DNA from: Hawksworthiomyces lignivorus
Lineage: Eukaryota > Ascomycota > Sordariomycetes > Ophiostomatales > Ophiostomataceae
NCBI GenBank assembly: GCA_002917075.1
Contig: NTMA01000073.1
Location: 62,001 to 126,000 of the forward strand
Direction of reading: 5' to 3'
DNA: 64,000 nucleotides
Positions 10,627 to 22,906 of the stretch are shown here, in pieces. The notes under the pieces were generated by a model. That model had not been told where the DNA came from and searched no databases. It saw only the letters and a list, made by a program, of their open reading frames with translations. How positions within the stretch are numbered: the stretch's first letter is position 1; each line of letters starts with the position of its first letter. The position numbers were made by a program, and so were the translations under genes.

Positions 10627-13600
10627 AGGCTTTGGGTAAGGGGAGCCGCGCTGGCTTTGCTGGTCACTTTGTTTTGACTGTTCCTTCTTCTTTGGGGATG
10701 GATTTAGCGATATAGAATTAAGCTATCTTATGAAAGTGATGGTGGCGTGCTGCGCTAATTTGGACAGCGCAGAATTGACATCCGATGAATGCTGCTTAAT
10801 TACATGGGGAGAGCTTGGCTTGAGCTGGAATTCTACTCGTGCGCAATGGTTTTGTCGCCACTGCAATGCGCGCGCAAAGTGGGAAGCGACAACTGCGATG
10901 GCTCTTCGCCATGCTCCGATCGCGATTGCCTTTGTCGAGCTCGTCAGTGCTCTGCAGCCCCTGGCCTCTTTCCCTCTATGTACGTATGGTAGATGATATA
11001 CGATATGCCTATGCGTGCGTACGCCGTGCTCCGTTGGTACATACGGGGTCATCATATCTTGATATACAAAAGTCCACGCTGATTTTCAGGTCTCTGTGCG
11101 CAACGTATCTGGCTCTGAAATGCCCTTCTCCAGACGGGCAGATCACAAGCAGAGCACGAACGAGGACGTCGTTCCCGCTCCGGCCTTCTTTGCCGCGCAA
11201 ATATTTCGTACTCCAAAGCATGGATCGCGCTTCCCTCTTTGGTGCCATCTCCGTTCGCCAGCATTCTTTCCAAGCAGTACCAAAACAGAAGAACGAGTAC
11301 TTTGTTATTTAGATGCCCATTCTTTATACTCTTCGGTCACCTGATTGTGCAACCCACTACTGCAAAACTCATGCACTTCTTCGTTATCGCTAGGCGTTTC
11401 ATTTCCCCCAACGCAAACCCATTCGTACGTGTACATACTCGCAGCTACACGTACTTGCAGCTACATACATACACGTAATGGTTCTTCTTTTTCCCCTTCC
11501 CGATCCCTCCCTATGACTAGTTGCATTCGGAGGGTTCTCCTGACGTTATGCAAGCCCAACGTACCTAACGTACGGTTCCTGCAAGGGCTGCAAAACTCTA
11601 CGCTGCAATGGACATGCAAGTGTCCCCTTGTCCCTGCACGATGAGCCATGGCCTGAACGGCCTACTACGGCGTTCGTCTCTCTGCCGGGTCTGACCACTT
11701 GCAGAAATATGCCGAAAGGGGCTCTTTAATTCCTCTCTTCTGAGATCGACCATCGCCGAGACTCCAGACGAAAAAAAAAAGGCCAAGAATAAGTCCAGAA
11801 CAAGCAAGAACCTAGTTTCAGCGCAACAGCGCTGTGCCTTCGCTGGACGGCCAGGATGACATCAACAGCACCGTGGAAAACCAGATGCGAACATATCAAA
11901 TACTGGATCTTCGTCTCTTTTTACCCGCTGGCACGGACCCCTCCAAACCTGCTCCGACGCGCATTCTCTGCATTCTGTGCATATTACGCATTGTCTCGCT
12001 GAACATACCCGCATTGACTTTTTCCAGAAGAACCCGAGAATCAAAGACGCGGTCGCCGTAAACGTTGATCGAGATGTCTGTTTGCCAACATTGCATGGGT
12101 GCTGCCTTACCTAAGTTAGTAGTGCACACCGTCTACCTGCCACCTCTTCTTTTGGGCCTCAGGTTGCGCGCGCCGGTGGAGGAGGTCCTTGATCAGTAAT
12201 TTTTCAACGTATCTTCAGATGAGCTATGGTACCTAGCTGTTTCCTGTGCACTGGTACAAGCTACAGAAACGTCTGTGTTTGTCTACCCAATCACAGGCAA
12301 GTCAGAAAAGTACGAAAGTCCTAAAAAAACTAGCCCTGTTGTCAAGTGCGCCGTCGCAGACGACGCCGAACAAGGAAATACTGACAGTACTATCCTGCTT
12401 GCGTCTGTGTGACCGGATACAAGGGGCTACGGTACGCGGAAAACAAGGGTCCCGCAAAGTTGCAGAAGAAATGAAAGAATACACATACACACAAAAGGAG
12501 AGAAAAAGAAAAAAAAAGAAAAGGAGTGTCGCATCGCAAAACATATGGTCGGAAAACAACCGGAGCAGAATCGACGTTGCGTTTGACGACCTTTTGCCTA
12601 TGTCTTGTTTCTCTGCCCAGACTGACCTGGTCCGGCTGCTATTCCAGCACTCCATTCACTCTATTGGAACCCAATTTAGTGTGCGTTTCCCAATGTTCCA
12701 TGCGTTTCTTGGCCATTGTGAATTCCCCAGATCGCCTTGGATTGGATAGTGTGTGTGTTCGTGTGTGCACCGTCAGCCACGTTCACCATGCGGAAAACCA
12801 AAGATGAGGTTGTGAGAACAGGTCTGAGACCTTTCGTGAGGAGCTGATCGAATAACAGCAGATATCCACTGATGTGAAAGTCCTTGGTAATTTCCAGCGC
12901 TTACGGCCATTCCCAACGGGGCCATCGCAGCAATGTGTTTGGGCCGCCTTCTTGGGCTGGCTAGCGAGATGGTGGCACGTCATCCAACCATTGAAGAGCC
13001 AGAGCTAAGCATTGTGTAGCAGTTTGTTTTCGCGTTCTCTAATGCACCTATCCGTGGAGACAAGGCAACTGAAGGTTGCAACCATAATCTCTCGACTCCT
13101 TCGCTATCGCTGCCTCTTCACCCTCACCTCTTCATCCTATTTGCTGGCCACATGCCTTACGCCTACGCAGGCTTGATTCGACTATTTTGAGCCCTTCTTC
13201 AAAAGTCCGCGCATTTCTGTTGTATTTTTTTTTTAAGGGGAGGGCATGTTTTGGCTTCAGCGAGAATCCGGATCGCACCTTATTCCAACGTGCGTGCCGT
13301 GCCCACCGAAGCCACCCCTGTCTCTTCTTCCCGTCTCACCATTGCTAGTTCGTCCAACCTACGGCGTCGGCGGGGCGAGAAAAGGTGAACATTAATACGG
13401 AGTAACGTGGGAGAGACACCTGGATGAAAACCTCCTACAGGCGTTAACGCATGCTACTGCAGCCAAACGAGGACGGTACGACTTCCGGAAGTATGTTCGG
13501 CTCTGTTCTTCTGGACCGGACTCCAAGCTTCACCTAGACGTGAATAAGTATTGAGGCAGAGGACAACAGTTAGCACCACGGCGTATGCGTATTTAGACAA

Positions 13601-14690
13601 AAGATAGCCTTGGCATAAATCTGTCTCAAGCTGTTCTGGAATGCACATGCCCCGCCAATACCCATTGTACTAAAAAAATAAAAAATAAAAAAATAAAAAA
13701 GTGAACAAAAAAGCGCAAGGACTGAAGCAGAGAGTTTGTGTCTAGCTCTTTTCTTCCACCGCTTTTCTCCCTCTAAAGGCCTTTGTTTTTGTAGTAGTTG
13801 CCGGTCTTGGCCCCCTTGATCGACCTGCCAGCCGCTTTGAAAATTCTCCGTCCCTTGAGCAGGGAGATAGACAGGAAGAACGAAAACGGACAAGGGATGC
13901 TATATTGCACGATGGCAAAAGAGCATATCGTAGGGGGAGTGAAAGGAAGGGATGCCAAAGATCCAAAGACAGAAGCCGGGACAGCAGAGACGCGCACGCC
14001 CCTTTTCTCCATGAACTTCGCCGCCGGGAAACCCCGTGACAGCAGTTCATGCTGATCGCAAAAAAGTGGAAGAGAAGTAGAAGCGACACCCCTGTCGGCA
14101 AGCGGGAGGACCGAAGTCCAACAACAGATCTGAGGCCTGGAAAATGACACATTCCGTCAACTTTTTTCATGGTAAATATCGTCTAATAGAAATCACACTA
14201 CCAGGGTTGCTGCCGACTGTAACTTTTTGTCGTTGGGGGGCATACAGAAGGCCAATCAGCGCAAGTCAAAGAAATATCATTTTACTGTTGGTTGCAAGAG
14301 GTAGGAACCAGAGGAATAATGCGCAAGAGAACCAACGATCGTCATGATGGTGGTGGTTTGTTAGAACATTCACAAGAGCAGAGCAACAACAATTGAAGAC
14401 GTCGGCCCAGCCAGCAATATTTGGGACAGCCACCATACTGTAGTTGTCTTGAAACACTTGCTGGAAAGACGGAAGAGAGAGAGGGTGGAGAGGCAAGCAA
14501 AACAAATGGACGATGCAGTCTGTGATTTACAAAATTCCAAATTCCATCCACCGTTCGACCAGAAGAACATTCATGCACAAAGTCCGCCGTGAGAAAAGAC
14601 AGGGTCTCTTTCGAGAGGAGGTCTCCCAAGATGGGGGAGCAGCAGGCTTGTTAGCGGGGTGAAGAGAAAAATGATCGACGTCGACACACA

Positions 14691-14716
14691 CCCCCCCCCC
14701 CCCCCCCTTTTTTTTT
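14691..14716. repeat. C17-T9 homopolymer junction
   Basis: Seventeen C residues are followed directly by nine T residues, in intergenic DNA. It is a simple sequence and prone to length error in sequencing. Confidence 0.9.
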
Positions 14717-16617
14717 GGCCAGTGAAGATACGGAGTACCTTTGCGTGTCTATAATTGGTGCTGTCTTGGACTTTTCTGTTTCCAATTCATCCGTCCTTCT
14801 ACAAAGCACTTCCGTTTCTCTCTCTCCATGTCTCGTTGTTTCTGATGTCGGATCGAATTGATGCCGAAGCATAGCCACAGAGCCACCTTATCGAATCCCC
14901 TGAAGAGCGAGAAAAGAAGGAAATACAAAAGAGACCGCTAGAGACGGACTCAAGCCGAGAGACATCTACATAAAAAATTAAAAGGAAAGAAAAGGGAAAC
15001 CGATTCGAGAATCTTCTTGAAACAAGGAGCAACAAATACAGGCTTGTCTTAGCTCTCTTTGATGAGGGGAAACGATCATGCCTTGTGATGCAAGAACCGA
15101 GGCTACACGATGTAAATTGTATTGTCGAGATGCTGTACAATATCTATATGATGCCTACCAAAAAGTGAAATCGCCATTAGAAATCCTCCCTTCCCCGCAC
15201 GACTTCAGCAGCTGTGATATGTGATATCTCATAGGGCACTGTTGTAAAAGTTCCATACCTTCCCAGATTGGATTTTACAGGGAAATTGGTTTTCAATCAC
15301 AATAGTATCTTTTTTATTTCATCTAGGATTAGGATGTAACGTCAAATACTTTTTTCTGCCGATCTGGCACAGTAGTCTAGTAACCAGGAGGGAGAAGGGG
15401 AGTGCGATAAGAAGCGATGCCCGTAGTAGAAGATCTCCCCAGACGCCGAAAAGCATGAATGCCATGAAAGAAGCAAACAAGAAAAGCAAAAATGTCGACG
15501 GCCAAACGCCTATGCAGCTAATCCCACGCAACTGTCGACTAATCTCCTGTGGGAGAGTTCGAAGAGACGAAAACGAAAAACATAGACACCAAAAAAATGA
15601 AGCGCTCCTCTACCCAACTTTTCCCGTTTTATCATGAACTGCTAGCACCCTCCTATCGTTCTCCCCTCCCCCTCAGCGCAGACACAACAAAACACATGGG
15701 CAAGCACATAAGAGTATGCCGAATGTGGATTCATTCCCCATCGGGTAGATTTCACAGATTCATGATTGTTGAATAGAAGGTTAGGTCGCCGGAGAGATAC
15801 GGACACTGATCAGCCAAGCACATGTCATACCGGTAATCGTCAACATCTATCTGGTCTTGTCGTCAATAGGACTCTGAAGTTTCGGGTATCCAGTGTAAGC
15901 CGAGTATGCAAAATTCGGGGAGCCATTAAGGCATAGTTTACCGGTGCTAGGGTGGCCATTCGGACTGGGACACTAGGTGGCAAAGGGCCCAACTGCAGCA
16001 AAAATAAGAGCAAATAGAAACTGAACGGCGAGTGAGCTCGTAAGTCGCACTCAATCCACGAAATCCCCCTTCCTATAAAAAGACGATAATACGCAAAAAA
16101 GAGGGGAAGAAAAGGGGGAAGAAATGCAGCAAAGTGGCAATGTCGGCTAGGGGGTATTCGTGAACGAGGAATTGCTGGTAAAGGGGTCATAAGACGTTAG
16201 AGGGAAAACGTATGGGATCAAAAGGGAAAAAGATGCGACGTGTCAGCCTCGTTCAAATAAGCTTCTTGAACGTTTTGTCATGATAGGATCTGTGCTGCTC
16301 TGAGCGAGCCATTCTGTCCTTGAATCGAGTATGCCGTCATCTTTCTGACGGGCAAAAGGCGAGAGCGGAAAAAGCAGTGGAATATGGAGGAGCGAACAAA
16401 AGAAGATGCGTGCAAGAGAGAACCGGAGAGATTGTGATCGTAGCAAAGCTAAAGAACAAGAATATATAGCTTTGGAGAGAAACTGTCTTGAAGCTACGTC
16501 AAGACAGGAAGTAGGTGGAGGGGAAGAGAAAAAATAGAGTAGCAAGAGAAAGAGAGGAAAAACGTAGGCAAAGTCAAGAAAAAAAGATAAAAAAAAGAAC
16601 TAATGGCATGCTCATCA

Positions 16618-18485
16618 TCACAGTTGGCCTTTGATATCGACCCTTCGGAAGGCAGCCTTGCGGGCGTCTTCGAACTTGTGCACAGCTTTCGCCGTCAGGA
16701 ATGCAATGTGGTCGTCACGCTCTTCTAGAAGCTCCTGGCCGTTGTAGTCAATGATAAACTGGGCAGCATCGACATCGGACTCGAAGCCGAGCTCTTCGGT
16801 GATGAACCGAAGACGCACGTCTGGTTTGTACCTGGAAAGGGAGATGTTAGCCTATCGCGCTCTGCCAAATGGGAGGGGGGCTGCACGCCATGATGCGCAG
16901 TGTCGACTTACGCTTTACATATGTTGCACAGCGCGGCGAGGCGCTCGCGGCCGACAAACATGTCCATCAGGTAGGCGCCCATGTTGGGGGTGCTGAGGTA
17001 GAGCTGGAAGAAGCGGTGGTAGTTGCCCAGGGCGAGCGACGAGCGCACCTGCAGGGCGTGCCTGATGGGCTCCTCCTTCTTCTCTGCTGCGGTTAGATCT
17101 GTGATGGCGTCGTTCAACGCCGAGCGGTTTGCCGTGTGGATAAAGTACAGGATGCGGTAGGCCTTGAACTCGACGGGGTTCCCTTTCAGGCCGAGCTGGT
17201 AGAGGGCCTTCAGCTGCGTCTGGCACTGATTATACTCACCAAGGTCCCCCTTCTCGAGCGCGATGCGCGCGTGGATCTCGTACACGGACACGGTGAAGTC
17301 GTTGCGGATGCGCTGCACGGTGAGGTCCTGCCGCAGCGACTTGAACTGGTCACAGATGTACGAGTAGTTGCCGTCCTTGCGCCACTTCTTCTTGAGCAGC
17401 TCCAGCGTCTGCCGCAGGATGCGCTCGGGCCGCACAAACTCCGGCTTGGGCGCCGCCGTCAGCCGGAGGTAGCGCTTCTCCAGCGTCTCGCAGGTGCCCA
17501 CCACGGGACCGACCGGCTGGTCGGGCTCCGGCGTGGTGGTCGACGTGGACGCGTACGTGGACTTGTACCCCCCGTCGAAGCGGCGCTGCCGCTTCTCCAG
17601 CTGCTTCTGAAACTTACTCTTGGCAGACTCGCCGTCTGGCTGGCTGCTGCTGATGCTGCTGTTGCTGGCGGTGTCGAGCTTGCCGTGCTTGTCGTGCTTG
17701 CCGCTGCTCTTGTCCAGCTTGTCGTGCCGCTGGATGCGGTCGGCGAGCGGCGCGGCGTTCTTCCGCCATGGCGGCGCGGCGGAGGACGTGCTGCTGTCGT
17801 CGTCCTGGAACTCGTTGGACTTGCGCTTTTTGGGATTTACGGGGGCGGCGCTGCCATAGTAGGACGCGGCCGCGGCTGCTGCGGCAGAAGCGGCGTTCTG
17901 GGCTTGCTGGGCTACGGCTGCCGTGTAGAGAGCGCGAGCCCGCTCTTCGCGGATCAGCTGCTGCGGGAGCGGCATGCTGTTCCAGTCGATGGTGTACATG
18001 ACACCGGTGTCGTTGGCGTGCGAGATGGTCTCCTTGAGCTTGGCTTCCATCTCCGGCCGGGACACGGTCGAATCCAGATTCGCCGGCAGGAAAGACCGCT
18101 GGACATAACTACGGACGGAAGGGGGCCAGTCGATTTTCTTCTTTGATGGTTCATCCGAGCCGGAAGCAGGTGGTGGTGGTGGAGGATTAGTGACAGTAGC
18201 AGTAGAAGTGGTAGAGCCGTACGGCGTTGCTTGAGCGCCGTACGATGTAAGGGAGCCTGAATACTGTGTCTGTTGGGGGTAAGAAGAGGCTGGTGTGCCA
18301 AAGGACTGGCGGACTTGCACGGGGGTATATGCGGTTGCTGCAGATGTGGTCAGCATCGGGTGTTTCTGATGACGCAGTTGAACAAAGGGAACCAGACAAG
18401 AGAGATGCTGCTTACCGACAGAATATTGCGGATAACCGTGAGGTTGGGCACCGGCGGCCGTGGACGTAGTATTCCACGACGCCAT
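16618..18485 (-). CDS. THP3: SAC3/GANP-domain protein, THP3/LENG8-like
   Basis: Three exons on the minus strand: 18485-18416, 18337-16912 and 16831-16618, giving 569 residues. The first intron (78 bases, GTAAGC...CTGAC...CTGCAG) leaves the frame open and would be missed by simple ORF reading. Skipping it removes a foreign stretch after GYPQYSV. The N-terminal half is Pro/Ser/Ala-rich and disordered with a PKKRK-type basic cluster. The C-terminal half (about residues 310-569) is the SAC3/GANP domain: LEKRYLRLTAAPKPEFVRP, YICDQFKSLRQDLTVQRI, VYEIHARIALEKGDLGEYNQC. That order matches Thp3 of yeast and LENG8 of animals, which work with Csn12 in transcription elongation, splicing and mRNA maturation. 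The true Sac3 scaffold is much longer, so THP3 is preferred. It shares a divergent promoter with VPS36. Confidence 0.88.
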
Positions 18486-19030
18486 GGTGACCGGCGAAAA
18501 GGGCGGGGAAGAACAGAGAGGTCAAAAGTTGCTTGAATGGTTAGTGACAACAGAAATGACAGGACACTACGATGGGACTTGAAAAGACGATAAGATGGGA
18601 CGAGAATCAAGATATAGTTTGATGGATTTTGGCGGAGGAGAGGAAAAGAAAGGGAGAATTAATGATTTCGGGGAGTGAGAGAATAATTTGTGGGCTGAGG
18701 AGGGCGGCAAATTACTATGTACTGTATGTATTATAGCGTGATAATATGTGCGGATATAAGAATATGCTAAAGATGCTTCTATGGGGGATTATATAATACA
18801 GAGGTCCTGTCCAGTGAAGCTCGTAACTAAATGAGTTAGTGCTATGTATTGTGTGCGCTGTATAACTCCGTCAGGCACCCCGCCATTGATAGCAGCCGTG
18901 ACACAGCAAAACCCGCCACAAGCAACCAACAAGCAACAGATATCGGCAGCTCTTTTGTTCTGCACGCCCATTCCCAGCGCTTTTATCAAGACATAGATAC
19001 GGGACTAAGCTCCCCAGAGCGCTATGACGG
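18486..19030. promoter_or_regulatory. Divergent promoter region THP3 / VPS36
   Basis: 545 bases separate the two start codons, which point away from each other, so both promoters and leaders must lie here. It is AT-richer around 18700-18800. I see no confident named motif. Confidence 0.6.
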
Positions 19031-21215
19031 ATGTTCCTAAAGCAGCTGGACCTGACGACGGCGCTCCGGCCTTTGTATCTGCCGGATGAGGACCTGCTCT
19101 TTGTGCAGGATAACGTCGGCCTGTATGAGGGGTGAGTCGGTGATATTAGGTTCTGGACTGATGGAGAATAGAGGAAATGCTTTTGCAGAGTGCTGACTGG
19201 TGGAAGCAGTAAATACAAGATCCTGAATCAGCAAGATGGCCAGGTCTATCTGACATCCCATCGGATATGTTATGTCGATAAGGCGGACCCAAGAAAGTAC
19301 TCTGCGGCCCTGGACCTCAAGGAAGTCGACAGATATGAGTTCTACGTACGTCTTTTCCACCTCTCTTATGAAATTACTTCTTGTGCTCAGCTTGTCTAAC
19401 CAAGAACAGCCTGGCTTCTTCCTCAAATCGTCGCCAAAGATAACGCTCTATCCGAAGCCGGCCAAGCGGTCGCCGCTACACGCACGGTCGAACTCGACTG
19501 CCGGCTATGGGCGGAGCGGCACGTCCTCACCGGGCGGAGGGGCCGGACAGACGCCAGCTCCTCCGCCTCCGGCGGCGTCGGCGACGTGGATCTGCACGAT
19601 CTGCAGCTTTGCGAACCCAGTGCCGTCCAACTTTGACCCAGAAGCGCTGACGGAGCGCACGCCGCTACCACCGTGCCTGTCGTGCGGCATCCAACCGACG
19701 CTGGCGCACGTGCTCAAGGCGGTGATTGCGAGCGCCGCCAACCGGCCGCAGCTGGGGGATGGTGGCAGCGGCGGCGGGGCGGCGCAGAGCACGCTACCCG
19801 CCCGGCCGCGGCCCGTATCGCAGCCGGACTACAGCAACCTTAGTAGCCTGGACGGCAGCGGCGGCAGCGGCGGCAGCAGCGGCAGCAGCAACGGTGTAGC
19901 AGTGTCGACGGACCCCGACGCATCGTTCCAGTGCCCGCGGTGCACGTTCCTGAACCACCCGTCGCTGATGGCGTGCGAGATGTGCGGGGCGCCGCTGGTG
20001 TCGCGCGACCTGCCGCCGGAGCTGACGCGGTCGCAGCTCCTGCGGACCGAATCGCCGGGCCCCGCGGTGGCGGCAGCGAGCTTCGCGGCCGGGGCGTCCG
20101 GCGCGAACGGTAGCGGCAGCAGCGCAGCAGACATGCCCGCCGTGGCAGAGTGCGTCAAGCTGTCGTTCCGCGGCGGTGGCGACAAGATCTTTTACGAGCG
20201 GCTCAAGGGGTCGATCGCGCAGCGCAAGTGGCTGCTGCAGAGCGCGCCGCCGATCCCGAGCCTGAGCCGGAGCACAGCGGCGGGCGGCAACGCGGCCGGG
20301 TTCGGCGGAGACGGCGGTGGCAGCAGCGGGCTCGGCGCGGCGTCCGCGGCGGCGGGGGCATCCCTTGGCCCGCGGGCGGTCAAGGCGGCAGGCATCGCCG
20401 GGCTGGAGCGGCGGGGGCTGGACATGCGCAAGAACAACGAGGTTGTGATCGGCAGCGCCTTTGAGGACCTGGAGGCGCTGATGGCGTCGGCCAAGCAGAT
20501 CGTGGCGCTGGCCGAGACGCTGGCGCGGCAGACGGGAAGCGCGGCCGCCGCGGCGGGGACGGCGGACCCGACGGCGCGCAGCCTGGCCGAGTCGGCGACC
20601 AGCCAGCTGGGGCTGGTGACGACCAAGGACATTGCGGGCGGCGGCGGCAGCAGCAGCCGCGAATCGCTGTACCTGTCGGAGCTGGCGCGCAACCTGGCCG
20701 AGTTTCTGACCGACGACGCGCGCGCCGAGCTGCGCCGCGCCGGTGGCGTCATGAGCCTGGTCGACCTGTGGGCCGTGTTCAACCGCGCGCGCGGCGGCGT
20801 CGAGCTCGTTAGCCCCCAGGACCTGCTCAAGGCCGCCAAGCTCTGGGAGTCCCTGCGCCTGCCCGTCCGCCTGCGCACCTTCCGCCGCAGCGGCGTCATG
20901 GTCGTCCAGGGCCGCGACCGCACCGACGAGGCCACCGCCCGCGCGCTGCTGGCCTGGCTGCGCGACCTGCGCGCCGCCGGCCCGCCCGACAGCAGTGGCG
21001 GCAGCCGCCAGCGCGAGGGCGTCGCCTGGGACTGGCAGGCCTTTGGCCGCGGCGTCAACGCGCAGGAGGCCGCCGAGCGCTTCGGCTGGAGCATCGTCGT
21101 CGCCGAGGAGGAGCTCGAGATGGCCGAGGAACGCGGCGTGCTCTGCCGCGAAGAGGGCATCGCCGGCCTACGCTTCTGGGAGAACTTTATCACCGCAGAC
21201 GAGGCCGTCGGGTGA
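19031..21215 (+). CDS. VPS36: ESCRT-II subunit Vps36 (GLUE, NZF, EAP30 domains)
   Basis: Three exons: 19031-19131, 19189-19345 and 19410-21215, giving 687 residues. The start is the ATG of MFLKQLDLTTALRPLY. The GLUE domain begins at the N-terminus (VLTGGSSKYKILNQ, then VYLTSHRICYVD) and resumes after an insertion at SFRGGGDKIFYERLKGSI. Two zinc modules sit in the insertion, as in yeast Vps36: C148/C151/C175/C178 with a 23-residue spacer, and a standard NZF C261/C264/C275/C278. The EAP30 winged-helix region runs from about residue 415 to the end (RKNNEVVIGSAFEDLEALM). Vps36 binds ubiquitinated cargo and phosphoinositide at endosomes and assembles ESCRT-II with Vps22 and Vps25 for multivesicular-body sorting. 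The third exon is very GC-rich with Gly/Ser/Ala runs. Both donors are good (GTGAGT and GTACGT). Confidence 0.93.
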
Positions 21216-21829
21216 GAGATTTCCGCTGCGCAAAAAGCCGTGGAGCGAACAAAGCAATTTCAAAGTTTTTCAGTACGGTATAGAGACGGACACACACGTA
21301 TATTAATGTTATACCACTTTTTAGCAATGACAGGAGAGCTCGCCGCAGCACACGGGCCAGCCAGGTATGAGAGCGACACGACATGCGAATCTATTAAAGA
21401 ATAAATCACCAAATTTTATTTCTCTTTCTCCTCTACTCACTTGGGGTTGCTTGCGTTCCCACCTCTATTTTGCTCTCTCTCTCTCTCTCCCTTCTTTCTA
21501 ACTCTATAAATGCAAGGGAATCTGACTCTAATATGCGCATGAAAAACAAAAACACCCCAGCTCTTCCTTCTATAAGACTGATAACCTCATGCCCTCCTGA
21601 CATCAAGTTCGTCCCGGGCATTGCTTTAAAGAAAAGGGGAATGAGAAAAAGAAAGAAAAAAAGGACAAAAGAAAAAGAAAAGTCAAAGTCAAATGCAAGG
21701 CTTTAACGACCAAAAAATGCGGATGAAGAAAAATGAGTGGAAGGAAAAAAGAAAAAAAAGAAAAAAAAAAGAAAACAAGAAACTCGCACTCAAGCTAACT
21801 GCTCTTCAGACATCTTCCGCCTCCTGCTT
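21216..21829. other. Convergent 3' region VPS36 / carrier-like gene
   Basis: AT-rich with a CT dinucleotide run near 21473-21490 and A-rich stretches at 21640-21780. It probably holds both 3' untranslated regions. There is no gene. Confidence 0.6.
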
Positions 21830-22906
21830 TTATTCCAGCCGCGTCATCAGCGCCTTGCGCATCTTGGTGTTCACCACGCCGCCCACGCCATAGGCGGGGA
21901 TGATGCGGAAGATGCGGGCCAGGGAGCTGGGGATCCAGTTCTTATAGATGGCGCGGTAGCGGTCGGACCAGGTGAGGGCGCCGCCGGGGCCGGTGCCGGC
22001 GGTGGTGGCCCAGGGGCGGTTGTAGAGCTCGAGGCCGAGCAGGTGGAAGGGGGTGGAGGCGAACTGGACGATGGCGGGGGTGACGAACTGGGCGGCGGTC
22101 ATGGCGGAGACGGTGCGGAAGACGGGGCTGGACTCGGGGGGAAAGCGCTCGGTGAGCCAGGGCCCGATGCGGGGCGGGATGATGAAGGAGGCGAAGACGG
22201 TCAGGCAGTCGCGCATGGCGAAGAGGCCGTAGGCGGGCAGGGGCACGGGGCGGGGCACGACGCCCGGCGGGCCGTACATGCGCACAAAGGCCTGGTCCTT
22301 GTAGATGGAGAGGCTGACGTTGGTGGTGGAGGAGGCGGCGAACTTTGCGAAGCCCGCGCTGACGTGGCTGGCCGGGCGGTTCTGCGCCGTGGACGTGGCC
22401 GTGTCGACGACGTTGGCCGTCAGGTACGTGCTGCCGTAGATGAGCACGATGAGCGCAAAGGGCCGCGACAGGATGATGCGGTGCGGCGCGGTCAGCAGCG
22501 TGCGCATCGACGACCGCAGCGAGCCCACCAGCGTGTCGGCGCCCGACGCGTTCTCCGTGATGGACCGGTCGATGATGGCGATCAGCGGCGCCACCAGCGC
22601 GGCCGCGCTCAGGCCGCTGGCCGCGTCCACGGCCAGGCGCGAGCCAAGGTTCTTGGTGTTCAACTGCTGCTGCTGCTTCTGCTGCTGCTGTGTCGACGAA
22701 GCAGAGCGCATCGAGGATATGGAGGGGAGGGCGGTCGCGGCGGCAGAGGAGGAGAAGGAGGAGACGGGAGCAGACATTGTTGATGACAGCGTCACGGGCT
22801 TGGACGCCGCCTGCTGCGGATTTGACGTCTTGGTCATCGGCTCTGCGAGGACCGCCGCGGCCACGCTGCCCGGCCGCAGAGACGATGTGTTTGCCACAGG
22901 TTCCAT
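21830..22906 (-). CDS. Divergent mitochondrial-carrier-like membrane protein
   Basis: Single exon, 358 residues, starting at the ATG of MEPVANTSSLRPGS. The first 90 residues are Ser/Ala/Gln-rich and could be a leader or disordered tail. The remainder resembles the mitochondrial carrier (SLC25) superfamily in layout: about six amphipathic/hydrophobic segments in three repeats of roughly 90 residues, ending RIIPAYGVGGVVNTKMRKAL, like the last helix of carriers. The canonical P-x-[D/E]-x-x-[K/R] signature is not seen in any repeat (for example APLIAI and TPFHLLG at the expected sites), so substrate transport is uncertain. Fungi carry several such degenerate members. I do not assign a substrate or gene name. 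A non-carrier inner-membrane protein is the alternative. Confidence 0.6.
   Translation of the reverse strand: MEPVANTSSLRPGSVAAAVLAEPMTKTSNPQQAASKPVTLSSTMSAPVSSFSSSAAATALPSISSMRSASSTQQQQKQQQQLNTKNLGSRLAVDAASGLSAAALVAPLIAIIDRSITENASGADTLVGSLRSSMRTLLTAPHRIILSRPFALIVLIYGSTYLTANVVDTATSTAQNRPASHVSAGFAKFAASSTTNVSLSIYKDQAFVRMYGPPGVVPRPVPLPAYGLFAMRDCLTVFASFIIPPRIGPWLTERFPPESSPVFRTVSAMTAAQFVTPAIVQFASTPFHLLGLELYNRPWATTAGTGPGGALTWSDRYRAIYKNWIPSSLARIFRIIPAYGVGGVVNTKMRKALMTRLE

Larger units (their letters stand above)
8657..16617. other. Gene-free island of about 8 kb
   Basis: No open frame here shows a domain, codon bias like the neighbours, or a joinable exon chain. From about 8850 to 10200 the plus strand is purine-rich, so the minus (BEM1 sense) strand is CT-rich, as expected for a long BEM1 leader or promoter. 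The rest is mixed sequence with homopolymers and several TACGGAGTA motifs. The part nearest 16.6 kb probably includes the THP3 3' untranslated region. Non-coding RNA genes cannot be excluded. Confidence 0.55.

Noticed and set aside
21737..22783. 348-codon plus-strand Gly/Ala-rich frame opposite the carrier-like gene
   Set aside because: Antisense shadow of a GC-rich exon with no membrane segments or domain.
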